From Paenibacillus graminis (lineage in GTDB: Bacteria; Bacillota; Bacilli; Paenibacillales; Paenibacillaceae), in the NCBI RefSeq assembly GCF_000758705.1, contig NZ_CP009287.1:2542001-2606000 (forward strand): 64,000 nucleotides of DNA, in the 5' to 3' direction. Shown here in pieces: positions 37,171 through 46,215 of this stretch (positions are counted from its first letter, which is position 1; each line of letters begins with the position of its first letter). A program made the translations under genes and the position numbers. The notes beneath the pieces were generated by a model. The model had not been told where the DNA came from and ran no database searches. It saw nothing but the letters and a program-made list of their open reading frames with translations.

Positions 37171-37210
37171 GAAACGGTACCGTCCTTTAAAAGGACGGCG
37201 AAGCCGTTTC
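37171..37210. repeat. extended inverted repeat upstream of the pstB PHO box
   Basis: GAAACGG and CCGTTTC flank an inner perfect hairpin CCGTCCTTTAAAAGGACGG, together spanning 40 bases. No T-run follows on the plus strand (TACTTGTT), so it is not an obvious terminator. It ends 25 bases before the PHO box. Confidence 0.65.
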
Positions 37211-37234
37211 TACTTGTTAGACCTGACATGTGAT

Positions 37235-37288
37235 TTTACACAGCGTTAACAATTCTCTTCAACTGCATTTACACTGAAAGCTTATCAT
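37235..37288 (+). promoter_or_regulatory. four-repeat PHO box and promoter of pstB-phoU
   Basis: TTTACA (37235), TTAACA (37246), CTTCAA (37257) and TTTACA (37268) stand on an exact 11-bp grid, the hallmark of PhoP~P binding sites. A -10 TATCAT follows at 37283-37288, ten bases after the last repeat. Transcription would start near 37295, which rules out the in-frame ATG at 37287 as the pstB start. Confidence 0.85.
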
Positions 37289-37325
37289 GGGGTACGAAGA
37301 TGATGAGAAGGAGACGCAAAAACTA

Positions 37326-38081
37326 ATGAAATCCATCATTGACATAGAGAAGCTAGATCTCTACTATGAGTCATTTCACGCGCTGAAGAGCGTGGACCTG
37401 CAAGTTCCGGAGAAACAGGTGACTGCTTTTATCGGGCCCTCCGGCTGCGGAAAGTCCACTTTGCTGCGCACGCTTAACCGGATGAACGACATGATCCCGG
37501 GTACACGGATCGAAGGAAAGGTCAACATTGGCGGCAAAAATATTTACAGCGATGAGGTAGAAGTGGAAAGCCTGCGCAAGCAGGTGGGCATGGTGTTTCA
37601 GCAGCCGAATCCATTCCCCAAATCGATCTATGACAATGTGGCTTACGGGCCCCGCCTGCATGGAATCCGCGGCAAAGCCGAGCTGGATGTGCTGGTGGAA
37701 CAAAGCCTGCGCCAATCGGCCCTGTGGGAGGAAGTCAAGGATTTTCTGAAGAAATCTGCTCTCAGCCTGTCAGGCGGCCAGCAGCAGCGTCTTTGTATTG
37801 CCCGTGCGCTCGCGGTTCAGCCGGATATTCTGCTGATGGACGAAGCGACTTCTGCACTCGACCCGGTTTCCACACTCAAAATCGAGGAACTGGTGCAGGA
37901 ATTACGGGACAAGTATACGATTGTTATGGTCACACATAATATGCATCAGGCCGCACGGGTATCGGGCCGCACAGTATTTTTCCTGAACGGTGTGATTGTG
38001 GAGGCTGCGGATACCGAGATGCTGTTCTCGAATCCCAAAGACTCCCGCACCGAGGACTATATATCAGGACGTTTCGGCTGA
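37326..38081 (+). CDS. pstB: phosphate ABC transporter ATP-binding protein PstB
   Basis: 251 residues; powers high-affinity phosphate import and takes part in signalling to PhoR. Walker [21 protein letters not shown]-loop [19 protein letters not shown], signature [15 protein letters not shown], Walker [13 protein letters not shown] and H-loop MVTHNMHQA are all intact. ATG 37326 has AAGGAG about 12 bases upstream and lies past the predicted transcription start. No pstS, pstC or pstA is present beside it, so those must be elsewhere; here pstB is paired with phoU. Confidence 0.93.
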   Translation: MKSIIDIEKLDLYYESFHALKSVDLQVPEKQVTAFIGPSGCGKSTLLRTLNRMNDMIPGTRIEGKVNIGGKNIYSDEVEVESLRKQVGMVFQQPNPFPKSIYDNVAYGPRLHGIRGKAELDVLVEQSLRQSALWEEVKDFLKKSALSLSGGQQQRLCIARALAVQPDILLMDEATSALDPVSTLKIEELVQELRDKYTIVMVTHNMHQAARVSGRTVFFLNGVIVEAADTEMLFSNPKDSRTEDYISGRFG

Positions 38082-38148
38082 TCGGGGTGCAGTAAGCTCC
38101 TGGGAATGGCAAGCTGACCATATGTTTTTGAGGAGGAACGCTTTTATC

Positions 38149-38808
38149 ATGATTCGCAGAAAAGAATTCGATAAAGATTTGGAAGAGCTGCGCAGCCTGC
38201 TGCAACAGATGGGCGAGCATGTGACGGATGCGCTGGAAGGCGCAATACTGGCTCTGCAGACTCTGGATACTGCCCGTGCACAGGAGATTGTGAAAGCGGA
38301 TTTGCGGCTGAATGCCATGGAAGACAGAATCATGGAAATTGGCTCGCGGCTTATTATCACCCAGCAGCCGGTAGCGAAGGACCTGCGCCGTATCATTGTG
38401 GCCTTCAAAATATCCAGCGATCTGGAGCGTATGGGTGATCTGGCGCTTGATGTGGCGAAGGTCACTATGCGCGTCCAGGGTCAGCAGCTCATTAAACCGC
38501 TTGTGGATATTCCGCGTATGGCAGAGCTTGTAACAGGAATGATAACGGAAGCGATCCAGTCCTATCTGGACGAGAATACCGATCTGGCCTACAAAATGGC
38601 TCAGGACGACGATCAGGTCGATCAATTGTATAGCGGTATGATCAATGAGCTGTATGCTTTTATGGTTGAAAAACCGGAATCCCTGAATCAGGCAATGCTG
38701 CTGACGCTGGTCGGCCGTTATATCGAGCGGATAGCCGACCATGCCACCAACATTGGTGAGAGTGTAGTCTACCTGGTAACCGGCAAACGTCCGGATCTGA
38801 ATCAATAG
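38149..38808 (+). CDS. phoU: phosphate transport regulator PhoU
   Basis: 219 residues, an all-helical protein of two three-helix PhoU repeats, each with the metal-binding E-x3-D-type motif: LRRIIVAFKISSDLERMGDLAL near 85-105 and VGRYIERIADHATNIGES near 187-204. PhoU is the negative modulator between PstB and PhoR. ATG follows GAGGAGGAACGC. It is 67 bases after pstB and closed by a terminator, so pstB-phoU is a short PHO-controlled operon. Confidence 0.93.
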   Translation: MIRRKEFDKDLEELRSLLQQMGEHVTDALEGAILALQTLDTARAQEIVKADLRLNAMEDRIMEIGSRLIITQQPVAKDLRRIIVAFKISSDLERMGDLALDVAKVTMRVQGQQLIKPLVDIPRMAELVTGMITEAIQSYLDENTDLAYKMAQDDDQVDQLYSGMINELYAFMVEKPESLNQAMLLTLVGRYIERIADHATNIGESVVYLVTGKRPDLNQ

Positions 38809-39141
38809 CAGATAACGGCAGTTCCAATCAAGAAATTCTTTCGACAACAGCGTGTGGAAGTCCAAACATTCCCCCGCAGTGACGACCCTACCCCACAATG
38901 TAAAACAAAAGTTCAACTTATATAGACGGGGCGGATATGGCTTTGTTCAATGCAAAAGGCAAGCTTTCTATAATGGAGGCTTGCTTTTTTGATGTGGAGA
39001 TACTGTTACCGGTTTTAAAGCGGGAAACGGATGGACCTCCTGCAATCAAACAAAATGCCGGGTAATAGCGCTTGGCGTTTTTGCTTGAGCGGGGCATATG
39101 TTAAAATGTAAGGAGTATGCATGTAAAGGCGAGGTGCTAAA
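38809..39141 (+). other. intergenic region before polA
   Basis: The stretch contains the phoU terminator at 38954-38991 and the polA ribosome site GAGGTG at about 39131. The remaining sequence, including the segment 38820-38950, has no gene or motif that I can support. Confidence 0.5.
38954..38991 (+). terminator. intrinsic terminator after phoU
   Basis: AAAGGCAAGC and GCTTGCTTTT pair around a 14-base loop and run into six T residues. Confidence 0.8.
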
Positions 39142-41814
39142 GTGGACAAGTTGATTCTTATAGATGGCAATAACATTATTTACCGCGCATTTTTTGCAAT
39201 GCCGCCGCTGACGAATACCGCAGGGCAGCAGACGAACGCAGTGTATGGATTTACGACTATGCTGCTGCGGTTAATTGAAGAGCATAAGCCTACCCATATG
39301 ATTGTTGCGTTTGATGCGGGGAAGATCACGTTCCGGCATGAGGGGTATGAAGACTATAAAGGCGGCCGCCAGAAGACGCCGCCTGAGCTCTCCGAACAAT
39401 TCCCGATGCTGAAGGAGCTGCTGCGGAATCTGGGTGTGCCGCAGTTTGAAATTGACGGCTACGAAGCCGATGATATCATCGGCAGCATCTCCCGCGAGGC
39501 GGACGAGGCCGGACGGCAGGTCATGATCGTGTCCGGGGACAAGGATATGCTTCAGCTGGCTTCAGAGCATACTACGGTGGCTTTGGTGCGCAAAGGGGTT
39601 ACCGAAGTCGAAATGTACGGACCCCAGCAGATCCGTGACAAGTATGATCTGACACCGCAGCAGATCATTGACCTTAAAGGTCTGATGGGCGATGCCAGCG
39701 ACAATATCCCCGGTGTACCGGGCGTAGGTGAGAAAACAGCGCTGAAGCTGCTGCAGCAGTTCGGGTCGGTGGAGGGCGTATTGGCCGGAACGGATGAACT
39801 GAAGGGGAAGATGAAGGAGAAGCTCGAGGAGCATGCCGACAGTGCCATCATGAGCAAGAAGCTGGCAACGATTTACCGTGAGGTTCCACTGGAACACGCC
39901 TGGGAGGATATGGTCTTCACCGGAATCCGCAGCGATACTGCCGGTCCGGCGCTGGCTAAGCTGGAATTCAAATCCTTGCTGGAACGCCTGTCGCTGAACG
40001 CGTATGCTCCTGCAGGCGGGAACGGCGAAGCTGGCAACGAAACCGTGGAGGCTGCTGTGCTGGACATCACCATTGTCCACGAAGCAGAACTGCCGGACCT
40101 GATTGCCGCTTTGCCGGACATTTCTGCGCTGCATGTCGAGTCTAACGGCGAGAATCCGCACCGCGCTGAAGTGATCGGCATAGGCTTGTCCTCTCCAGAG
40201 CGGCACTACTTCGTGCCGTTTGAAGTACTTAAGAGTCCTGCAGCGGTGAAGCTGCGGGATTGGCTGGGAGATGAGAAGGCGCCGAAGAGCGGCTATGATC
40301 TGCACCGTGCAGATCTGGCGCTGCACTGGCAGGGGATTGCTTTTGCCGGAGCGGCTAATGATGTTCAACTGGCTGCATACCTGCTGGACCCGACGGAAGC
40401 CAACCAGAATCTGTACGACCTTACAGCCAAATATGGCCTGCCCCGCTTGTCTCCGGATGAAGAGGTGTTCGGCAAAGGCGCCAAATATAAAATACCTGAG
40501 CTTGAGATTCTGGGCAATCATGTCGCCCGCAAAAGCGCCACTGTGCTTGGCATCGTACAGAAGCAGCAGCAGGAGTTGACGGACACGGATATGACTGGCT
40601 TGTTCGTTGATCTGGAAATGCCGCTGTCGCGCATTCTGGCCGATATGGAGAAGCAGGGAATTGCCGTGAATAAAGAAGATTTGATCGACCTCGGCAAGGA
40701 ATTTGAGGCGCAGATTTCTAAGCTCGTAGCGGATATTTATGCGATTTGCGGTACCGAGTTCAACCTCAACTCTCCGAAGCAGCTGGGGGAAATCCTGTTT
40801 GTGAAGCTGGGCCTTCCAGTGGTGAAGAAGACCAAAACAGGCTATTCCACGGATGCCGAGGTGCTGGAGAAGCTGGCTCCTTACCATGATGCAGTCCGGT
40901 TAATTCTGCAATACCGCACCATTGCCAAACTTCAGTCGACCTACGTGGAAGGCCTGCTCAAGGAAATTTCCCCGGATACCGGGAAGGTGCATACGTTCTA
41001 CCGCCAGACCATTGCGGCAACCGGACGTCTCAGCAGCCAGTTTCCGAATTTGCAGAATATTCCGATCCGGCTGGAGGAAGGCCGCAAAATCCGCAAAATC
41101 TTTGTACCCTCCGAGCCCGGCTGGTCGATTCTGGCAGCGGATTATTCGCAGATTGAACTGCGGGTGCTGGCGCATATTTCCGGCGACGAGCGGATGAAGG
41201 AAGCTTTTGTGGAGGATATGGATATTCACACAAAGACTGCGATGGATGTATTCGGTGTCAGCGCCGATCAAGTGGACAGCAACATGCGCCGTTCTGCCAA
41301 AGCGGTCAACTTCGGGATTGTGTACGGCATCAGTGATTACGGCCTGTCGCAGAACCTGAATATTTCGCGTAAGGAAGCTTCGCAGTTCATTGAGCAGTAT
41401 TTCGAAGTATTCAAGGGAGTACGCCGCTATATGGATGAGATTGTGGTGGAAGCACGCAAGCAGGGCTATGTCACTACATTGCTGGAGCGCCGCCGGTATT
41501 TGCCGGAGATCAACGCGAAGAACTTTAACTTGCGCTCTTTTGCCGAGCGGACAGCCATGAATACCCCGATCCAGGGAACGGCAGCGGATATTATTAAGCT
41601 GGCTATGGTCCACATGGACAAGGCGCTGTATGAACGCGGACTGAGAAGCCGGATGCTGCTGCAGGTGCATGATGAGCTGGTATTCGAGGTGCCGGAAGAT
41701 GAGCTGGAGCTGATGAAAACACTGTTGCCGGAGGTTATGGCAGGCGCTTTGAAGCTTTCTGTACCGCTTAAGGCGGAGGTAAGTTATGGCAGCAACTGGT
41801 ATGAAGCGAAATAG
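39142..41814 (+). CDS. polA: DNA polymerase I
   Basis: 890 residues; fills gaps in repair and removes RNA primers. Order: 5'-nuclease domain about 1-290 (LIDGNNIIYRAFFAMPPL, YEADDIIG, GLMGDASDNIPGVPG), a 3'-exonuclease-like domain about 300-480 with the catalytic acidic residues apparently degenerate (ALHVESNGENPHRAEVIGIG keeps no DxE), then the polymerase domain with AADYSQIELRVLAHISGD (catalytic Asp), KAVNFGIVYGISDYGLSQ (O-helix) and LQVHDELVFEVP (second catalytic Asp). GTG start with GAGGTG nearby. It likely lacks proofreading, as in other Bacillus Pol I. Confidence 0.96.
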   Translation: MDKLILIDGNNIIYRAFFAMPPLTNTAGQQTNAVYGFTTMLLRLIEEHKPTHMIVAFDAGKITFRHEGYEDYKGGRQKTPPELSEQFPMLKELLRNLGVPQFEIDGYEADDIIGSISREADEAGRQVMIVSGDKDMLQLASEHTTVALVRKGVTEVEMYGPQQIRDKYDLTPQQIIDLKGLMGDASDNIPGVPGVGEKTALKLLQQFGSVEGVLAGTDELKGKMKEKLEEHADSAIMSKKLATIYREVPLEHAWEDMVFTGIRSDTAGPALAKLEFKSLLERLSLNAYAPAGGNGEAGNETVEAAVLDITIVHEAELPDLIAALPDISALHVESNGENPHRAEVIGIGLSSPERHYFVPFEVLKSPAAVKLRDWLGDEKAPKSGYDLHRADLALHWQGIAFAGAANDVQLAAYLLDPTEANQNLYDLTAKYGLPRLSPDEEVFGKGAKYKIPELEILGNHVARKSATVLGIVQKQQQELTDTDMTGLFVDLEMPLSRILADMEKQGIAVNKEDLIDLGKEFEAQISKLVADIYAICGTEFNLNSPKQLGEILFVKLGLPVVKKTKTGYSTDAEVLEKLAPYHDAVRLILQYRTIAKLQSTYVEGLLKEISPDTGKVHTFYRQTIAATGRLSSQFPNLQNIPIRLEEGRKIRKIFVPSEPGWSILAADYSQIELRVLAHISGDERMKEAFVEDMDIHTKTAMDVFGVSADQVDSNMRRSAKAVNFGIVYGISDYGLSQNLNISRKEASQFIEQYFEVFKGVRRYMDEIVVEARKQGYVTTLLERRRYLPEINAKNFNLRSFAERTAMNTPIQGTAADIIKLAMVHMDKALYERGLRSRMLLQVHDELVFEVPEDELELMKTLLPEVMAGALKLSVPLKAEVSYGSNWYEAK

Positions 41815-41865
41815 GCTCCCCGTAAGGAGGGCATATCCGGTATAATGGAGAGGAGGTGAGCCATA

Positions 41866-42708
41866 ATGCCGGAATTACCGGAAGTAGAAACGGTCAAAAG
41901 AACACTAAATGCCTTGATTACAGGCAAGCAGATACAGAACGTCACCGTCCGGCTGCCGCGGATCATTCAGCGCCCGGATGATATTCAGGCTTTTGCCAAC
42001 ATGCTGGCAGGCCATACAGTAGTGCAAGTGGAACGAAGAGGGAAGTTTTTACGGTTTGTGCTGGATGGTCTGGTGATGGTGTCCCATCTGCGGATGGAAG
42101 GCCGGTACGGCCTTTATCAGGGGGAGGAGCCGCTGGACAAGCATACCCATGTGATTTTCCATTTTACTGACGGCACGGAGCTGCGGTACACGGATGTGCG
42201 CCAGTTCGGCACCATGCATCTGTTCCAGCCGGGAGAGGATCTGTTGCTTCCGCCGCTGAAGAAGCTGGGGGAGGAGCCGCTGGCACCTTCTTTTACACCG
42301 GAACGGTTCAAGGCAATTGTCTCGGGAAAAAGCACCAAAATCAAACCGCTGCTGCTCAACCAGGAATATGTCGTCGGCATCGGCAATATCTATGTAGATG
42401 AGGCGCTGCACCGTGCCCGCATTCATCCGGAAACAGGCGCCAAAGCGCTTACCGACAGTCAGCTGGATCTGCTGCATCATGCAATTGTCGCAACCTTGAC
42501 AGAGGCTGTAAATGCAGGAGGCTCCTCCGTCAAATCGTATGTCAACGGCCAGGGAGAGAGCGGAAGCTACCAGCATCAGCTGCTTATTTACGGACGCAAG
42601 GATCAGCCTTGTGCCAGCTGTGGAACACTGATCGAGAAGAGCGTGGTGGGAGGCAGAGGCACGCATTATTGTCCAAGATGCCAGCCGCAAGCCAAAGCCG
42701 AAAAGTAA
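41866..42708 (+). CDS. mutM: formamidopyrimidine-DNA glycosylase
   Basis: 280 residues; removes 8-oxoguanine and FapyG and cuts the abasic site. N-terminal catalytic P2-E3 (MPELPEVETVKRTL), K58-region lysine in RRGKFLRF, the helix-two-turn-helix with NQEYVVGIGNIYVDEALHRA, and a C-terminal zinc finger CASC-X16-CPRC. ATG 41866 follows GAGGAGGTGAGCCATA, about 50 bases after polA; polA-mutM-ytaF-coaE form a repair and housekeeping series. Confidence 0.96.
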   Translation: MPELPEVETVKRTLNALITGKQIQNVTVRLPRIIQRPDDIQAFANMLAGHTVVQVERRGKFLRFVLDGLVMVSHLRMEGRYGLYQGEEPLDKHTHVIFHFTDGTELRYTDVRQFGTMHLFQPGEDLLLPPLKKLGEEPLAPSFTPERFKAIVSGKSTKIKPLLLNQEYVVGIGNIYVDEALHRARIHPETGAKALTDSQLDLLHHAIVATLTEAVNAGGSSVKSYVNGQGESGSYQHQLLIYGRKDQPCASCGTLIEKSVVGGRGTHYCPRCQPQAKAEK

Positions 42709-42898
42709 GCGTTGCATCGTAAGATTTGGCACTGCCGGACTGCCGGAATTAGGTTAAGGTTGTCCATGCAGCTATAAAAGTCAGGCACTCACTGCCCGTC
42801 CCGCCCATATACTGTGTGAAGAATGCTGATTAGAGCGAACGGAGCCTTGCCCGGAGTCATCCCGGCGGGCTGCCGGTTCTTCACGGGAGGGATTGCGG

Positions 42899-43654
42899 GT
42901 GCTCAGCCCATTTTTTTCACTGCTGCTGCTAGCGTTTGCCCTGAGTTTGGACGGTTTTGGTGTTGGTATTACATATGGGCTGCGAAAAATGAAAATTCCG
43001 CTGCTCTCGATCCTGATTATCTCGCTATGCTCGGGAATCGTCATTGGGGTCTCGATGCAGGTCGGTGTGCTGCTGGCCAAGGTGGTTTCTCCGCATGCCG
43101 CTTCCAGTATTGGAGCGGTTATTCTCGTCTTGATGGGCTGCTGGTCCTTATTTCAGATGCTTACGCAGAAGGAGAAAGATCATGACGGTGAAAGCCCAGA
43201 AGCACTGCACGGGCGGGCTGGCCACGACGCACGTCTGGAGACTGCTGCCAGTTTTACCAAGATTGGTGCGGCGGCGGAAATGCCCCTGGCAGAAGAGGGG
43301 AAATCTCAAAAGTCAGCGGTCTTCTCGCTGGAGCTGAGGCATCTGGGTGTAGTCATCCAGATTCTCCGTACCCCTTCATCCGCTGATATGGACGCCTCCG
43401 GCAGCATCTCCCCGGCGGAGGCGATGGTGCTCGGGATTGCATTGTCGCTGGATGCGTTCGGCGCGGGACTTGGAGCAGCCCTGCTCGGGTTCAGTCCGGT
43501 GTCCACATCGCTGATGATTGCCCTTTTCAGCGGCACCTTTTTGCTCCTGGGAATGAAGACAGGGCTGAAGCTGTCGGGAAGCTACTGGATGAAACATGCC
43601 GCTGCACTGCCTGCGTTATTATTAATTGCAATGGGAATAATGAAGCTGTTATGA
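42899..43654 (+). CDS. ytaF: sporulation membrane protein YtaF
   Basis: 251 residues of the MntP/YtaF superfamily, built as two three-helix halves: residues 4-24 (FFSLLLLAFALSLDGFGVG) with a first conserved Asp, and 160-185 (AMVLGIALSLDAFGAGLGAALLG) with the second. A long charged loop about 95-140 separates them. Homologous MntP proteins export manganese; YtaF is annotated as a sporulation membrane protein in Bacillus, function unclear. GTG 42899 is 8 bases after GGGAGG; TTG 42893 is too close. coaE follows at once. Confidence 0.85.
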   Translation: MLSPFFSLLLLAFALSLDGFGVGITYGLRKMKIPLLSILIISLCSGIVIGVSMQVGVLLAKVVSPHAASSIGAVILVLMGCWSLFQMLTQKEKDHDGESPEALHGRAGHDARLETAASFTKIGAAAEMPLAEEGKSQKSAVFSLELRHLGVVIQILRTPSSADMDASGSISPAEAMVLGIALSLDAFGAGLGAALLGFSPVSTSLMIALFSGTFLLLGMKTGLKLSGSYWMKHAAALPALLLIAMGIMKLL

Positions 43655-43663
43655 GGTGAGTAC

Positions 43664-44260
43664 ATGATTATGGGCTTAACCGGAGGCATTGCCTCCGGAA
43701 AAAGCACCGTATCCGCAATGTTTGTGGATAAGGGAGCACGGCTGGTGGATGCGGATGTCATTGCCAGAGAAGTAATGCTCCCCGGTCACCCGGTGCTGGC
43801 CGCTGCCGTTCAGCAGTTCGGAGAAGGCATCCTGCAGCCGGATGGCACACTGAACCGGGCCAGGCTTGGAGAGATCGTTTTTAATGATTCCGAAGCCCGG
43901 CAGAAGCTGAATGCTCTGACCCATCCGGCGATCCGCCGGGAAATCAAGAATCGTATGCATGCCTTGGAGCAGGAAGACCCGCAGCGTTTGATCCTTGTAG
44001 ATATTCCGCTGCTGTATGAGTCTGAGCTGGACAATCTGTTTCAGAAGATCACAGTAGTCTATGTTCCCCGTGAGCTGCAGCTGGCCCGCTTGATGGAACG
44101 CAACCATCTGACGCCTGAGCAGGCTGAGGGCAGACTGCAGGCGCAGATGGATATTGAGCAGAAGCGCAGCAGGGCCAACTATGTCATTGACAACAGCCGT
44201 GATCTGGCTCATGCGAAGCAGCAGGTTGATGTGTTGTGGGACAGGCTGGGTCTGTTATGA
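43664..44260 (+). CDS. coaE: dephospho-CoA kinase
   Basis: Last step of coenzyme A synthesis: phosphorylates the 3'-OH of dephospho-CoA. 198 residues with P-loop LTGGIASGKSTVSAMF, DADVIAREVM, the CoA domain THPAIRREI, DIPLLYES and the lid region MERNHLTPEQAEGRLQAQ. ATG 43664 is used; ATG 43670 (MGLTGG) with AGGTGAG nine bases away is equally possible. The stop overlaps the next gene by four bases (ATGA). Confidence 0.94.
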   Translation: MIMGLTGGIASGKSTVSAMFVDKGARLVDADVIAREVMLPGHPVLAAAVQQFGEGILQPDGTLNRARLGEIVFNDSEARQKLNALTHPAIRREIKNRMHALEQEDPQRLILVDIPLLYESELDNLFQKITVVYVPRELQLARLMERNHLTPEQAEGRLQAQMDIEQKRSRANYVIDNSRDLAHAKQQVDVLWDRLGLL

Positions 44261-44820
44261 AATGGCTGCGTAAAAAACGGGTGCTGCTCCTGCTGTTTAT
44301 AGGCTTTACAGCCATTTTATTTTTAAGTACAAACTGGATGTCCTGGTTTTATCCCATTTATTATAAGAATGAAATCCGCACGCACAGCACCACCTATGAG
44401 ATAGACCCGTTCCTTGTAGCGGCGATCATCCGGGTGGAGACGAACTTCAAAACCGGCCGTGAGTCCAAAAAGGGAGCTATCGGCCTGATGCAGCTGATGC
44501 CGGATACCGCCAAGTGGGCGCTTGAAAAGGCCAAGCTGCCGGATGTATCTCTGGAGAGGCTAAAAGTAGAGCCTTCGGCCAATATTGAGCTGGGCACCTG
44601 GTATCTCTCCTCCCTCTCCCGGCAGTTCAAGGGCAACCGCGTAGCAGTTATAGCGGCTTACAATGCGGGCCCGGGCAAAGTACAGCGCTGGCTGAATGAA
44701 GGGGACTGGGACGGTACTGAGGCTGCAGTGAAGAATATCCCGATTGGCGAGACTCGTCACTATGTGCAGCGTGTAATTTATTATTACGACCAATATACGG
44801 AAATCTATAATGAGTTCTAG
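44257..44820 (+). CDS. membrane-anchored lytic transglycosylase
   Basis: 187 residues: a positively charged N-terminus and a single membrane anchor about 8-25 (RVLLLLFIGFTAILFLS), then a Slt-type (GH23-like) domain outside the membrane. Catalytic Glu is E61 in AAIIRVETNF; GAIGLMQLMPDTAKWA and VIAAYNAGPGKVQRWLN are the diagnostic GLMQ and AYNAGPG motifs. It cleaves peptidoglycan glycan strands to anhydromuramyl ends. Start ATG overlaps the coaE stop, implying coupling. Confidence 0.92.
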   Translation: MKWLRKKRVLLLLFIGFTAILFLSTNWMSWFYPIYYKNEIRTHSTTYEIDPFLVAAIIRVETNFKTGRESKKGAIGLMQLMPDTAKWALEKAKLPDVSLERLKVEPSANIELGTWYLSSLSRQFKGNRVAVIAAYNAGPGKVQRWLNEGDWDGTEAAVKNIPIGETRHYVQRVIYYYDQYTEIYNEF

Positions 44821-44841
44821 GACATGATGGAATCCTGCATA

Positions 44842-44888
44842 TAAAAAGAAGTATCAAACGATCCGAAGACCGTTTAATACTTCTTAGG
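44842..44888 (-). terminator. intrinsic terminator of the SASP gene
   Basis: On the minus strand AAGAAGTATTAAACGGTC and GATCGTTTGATACTTCTT pair around TTCG-like loop bases, followed by TTTTAT. The plus-strand copy has little U-tract, though it could also end transcription from the transglycosylase gene. Confidence 0.75.
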
Positions 44889-44906
44889 CAAGCTTATGGG
44901 GACAGG

Positions 44907-45125
44907 TTATTTGAACTGACCTGCCAGTGATTGTTCAGCCAGAGTTACAAGACGTTTGGTGATGAAACCACCGATCGAACCGTTTTCGTAAGAAGTTTTA
45001 TTGCCTTGGTATCCGTCTGGGGAGAGGGTAATACCGAGTTCTTGGGCAACTTCATATTTCAGTTGTTCCAAGGCTCCGCGTGCATTTGGAGCTACAAGGT
45101 TATTGGAGCTGTTGTTTTGGCTCAT
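44907..45125 (-). CDS. small acid-soluble spore protein, alpha/beta type
   Basis: 72 residues, MSQNNSSNNLVAPNARGALE ... with the two SASP blocks: NARGALEQLKYEVAQELGI, which includes the GPR protease recognition region (KYEVAQELG), and GGFITKRLVTLAEQSL. These proteins coat spore DNA and protect it from UV. ATG 45125 follows GGAGGTGAACAGC. Very strong marker of a spore former. In Bacillus such genes are transcribed in the forespore by sigma-G; I did not identify the promoter. Confidence 0.95.
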   Translation of the reverse strand: MSQNNSSNNLVAPNARGALEQLKYEVAQELGITLSPDGYQGNKTSYENGSIGGFITKRLVTLAEQSLAGQFK

Positions 45126-45288
45126 TGCTGTTCACCTCCTATCGGTTGGTAACAGTATTATGCGCCGGACATGCCATCTTCATAACAACAAAAAAACGGT
45201 GATTTATGGAAATTAGAATGAACCTCAGGCGCCGGATACCTGCCGGACCGGGATGCTACCTATATTGTAAAAGGAAGTGATTAAGCTT

Positions 45289-45765
45289 ATGAAATGCCCT
45301 TACTGCGATCACACCAATACCAAAGTGCTTGACTCGCGTCCGGCCAACGAGAATAAGTCAATCCGCCGCAGGCGGGAATGTGAATCATGCAGCCGGCGGT
45401 TTACAACCTTTGAGATGATCGAAGAAACGCCGCTGATCGTGATCAAAAAAGGCGGCAGCCGAGAGGAATTCAGCCGCGACAAAATTCTGCGCGGTCTCAT
45501 CCGCGCCTGTGAGAAACGTCCCGTCTCCGTAGAACGCCTGGAGGTTATCGTCTCCGAGGTTGAGAAATCTTTGCGCGGCATCGCCTTAGCTGAAGTGGAG
45601 AGCCGCCAGATCGGCGAGCTTGTCATGGAACAGCTGTACCCTGTAGATGAAGTCGCTTACGTCCGCTTCGCCTCCGTCTACCGCCAGTTCAAGGACATTA
45701 ACATGTTCATGAAGGAACTGAAGGGCCTGCTGTCCAAAGGGACAGGGGAGCTGGAGGGATTGTAG
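45289..45765 (+). CDS. nrdR: ribonucleotide reductase repressor NrdR
   Basis: 158 residues. N-terminal zinc ribbon C3-X2-C6 (MKCPYC) and C31-X2-C34 (CESCSRRF), then an ATP-cone about 46-136 ([22 protein letters not shown]) that senses ATP/dATP. It represses ribonucleotide reductase genes. ATG 45289 has AAGGAAGTGATT upstream; an earlier in-frame ATT-region start would shift off the zinc motif. It ends the Bacillus-like syntenic block. Confidence 0.95.
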   Translation: MKCPYCDHTNTKVLDSRPANENKSIRRRRECESCSRRFTTFEMIEETPLIVIKKGGSREEFSRDKILRGLIRACEKRPVSVERLEVIVSEVEKSLRGIALAEVESRQIGELVMEQLYPVDEVAYVRFASVYRQFKDINMFMKELKGLLSKGTGELEGL

Positions 45766-45918
45766 ATTGTAGGGGCTTAGTCATCCTGCAAGCGGTCTAC
45801 GGGTCTGCAGGGGATTCCTGGAAGTAGTCTACGGATTACTTTCGGGGATTATCCAGCGGACCTGCCAGACAGATTAGAGGTGCTTTTTCCTGTCTAAAAA
45901 ACTTTTTTAATAAAAGTG

Positions 45919-45947
45919 TTGACACAGATCGCGATATTTTATATTAT
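45919..45947 (+). promoter_or_regulatory. strong promoter of the tRNA-Ala/tRNA-Lys unit
   Basis: TTGACA at 45919-45924, a 17-base spacer and TATTAT at 45942-45947 give a near-consensus sigma-A promoter, about 100 bases before tRNA-Ala. The segment 45766-45918 contains nothing else that I recognise. Confidence 0.8.
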
Positions 45948-46046
45948 ATAGAAGTCGCCTACGGAACAAATGAACAACAAAGCGACATGAAAGTTACACC
46001 TGAAGTCAGTTTTTAGAATACATATTGTAGTTCTAAAACGGGTCAT

Positions 46047-46122
46047 GGGGCCATAGCTCAGCTGGGAGAGCGCATCGCTGGCAGCGATGAGGTCAGGGGT
46101 TCGATCCCCCTTGGCTCCACCA
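46047..46122 (+). tRNA. tRNA-Ala (GGC)
   Basis: A 76-base cloverleaf: acceptor GGGGCCA/TGGCTCC, D arm TAGCTCAGCTGGGAGAGC, anticodon stem TCGCT/AGCGA-like around loop with anticodon GGC, T arm GGGGTTCGATCCCC, and encoded CCA at 46120-46122. GGC reads GCC codons, alanine. Confidence 0.95.
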
Positions 46123-46134
46123 ATAACATCATAT

Positions 46135-46207
46135 GGACTCTTAGCTCAGTTGGTAGAGCAGTAGACTCTTAATCTATTTGTCCAGGGTTCGAGCCCCTGA
46201 GAGTCCA
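46135..46207 (+). tRNA. tRNA-Lys (CTT), copy 1
   Basis: A 73-base cloverleaf without encoded CCA: acceptor GGACTCT/AGAGTCC, D arm TTAGCTCAGTTGGTAGAGC, anticodon stem GTAGA/TCTAT with loop CTCTTAA (anticodon CTT, lysine AAG), T arm CAGGGTTCGAGCCCCTG. It follows tRNA-Ala by 12 bases and is cotranscribed. A near-identical paralog is at 63130. Confidence 0.95.
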
Positions 46208-46215
46208 TCACAGAA

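Noticed and set aside
37287..37325. Longer pstB starting at ATG 37287
   Set aside because: That ATG overlaps the -10 box of the PHO promoter and lacks a ribosome site; the ATG at 37326 fits.
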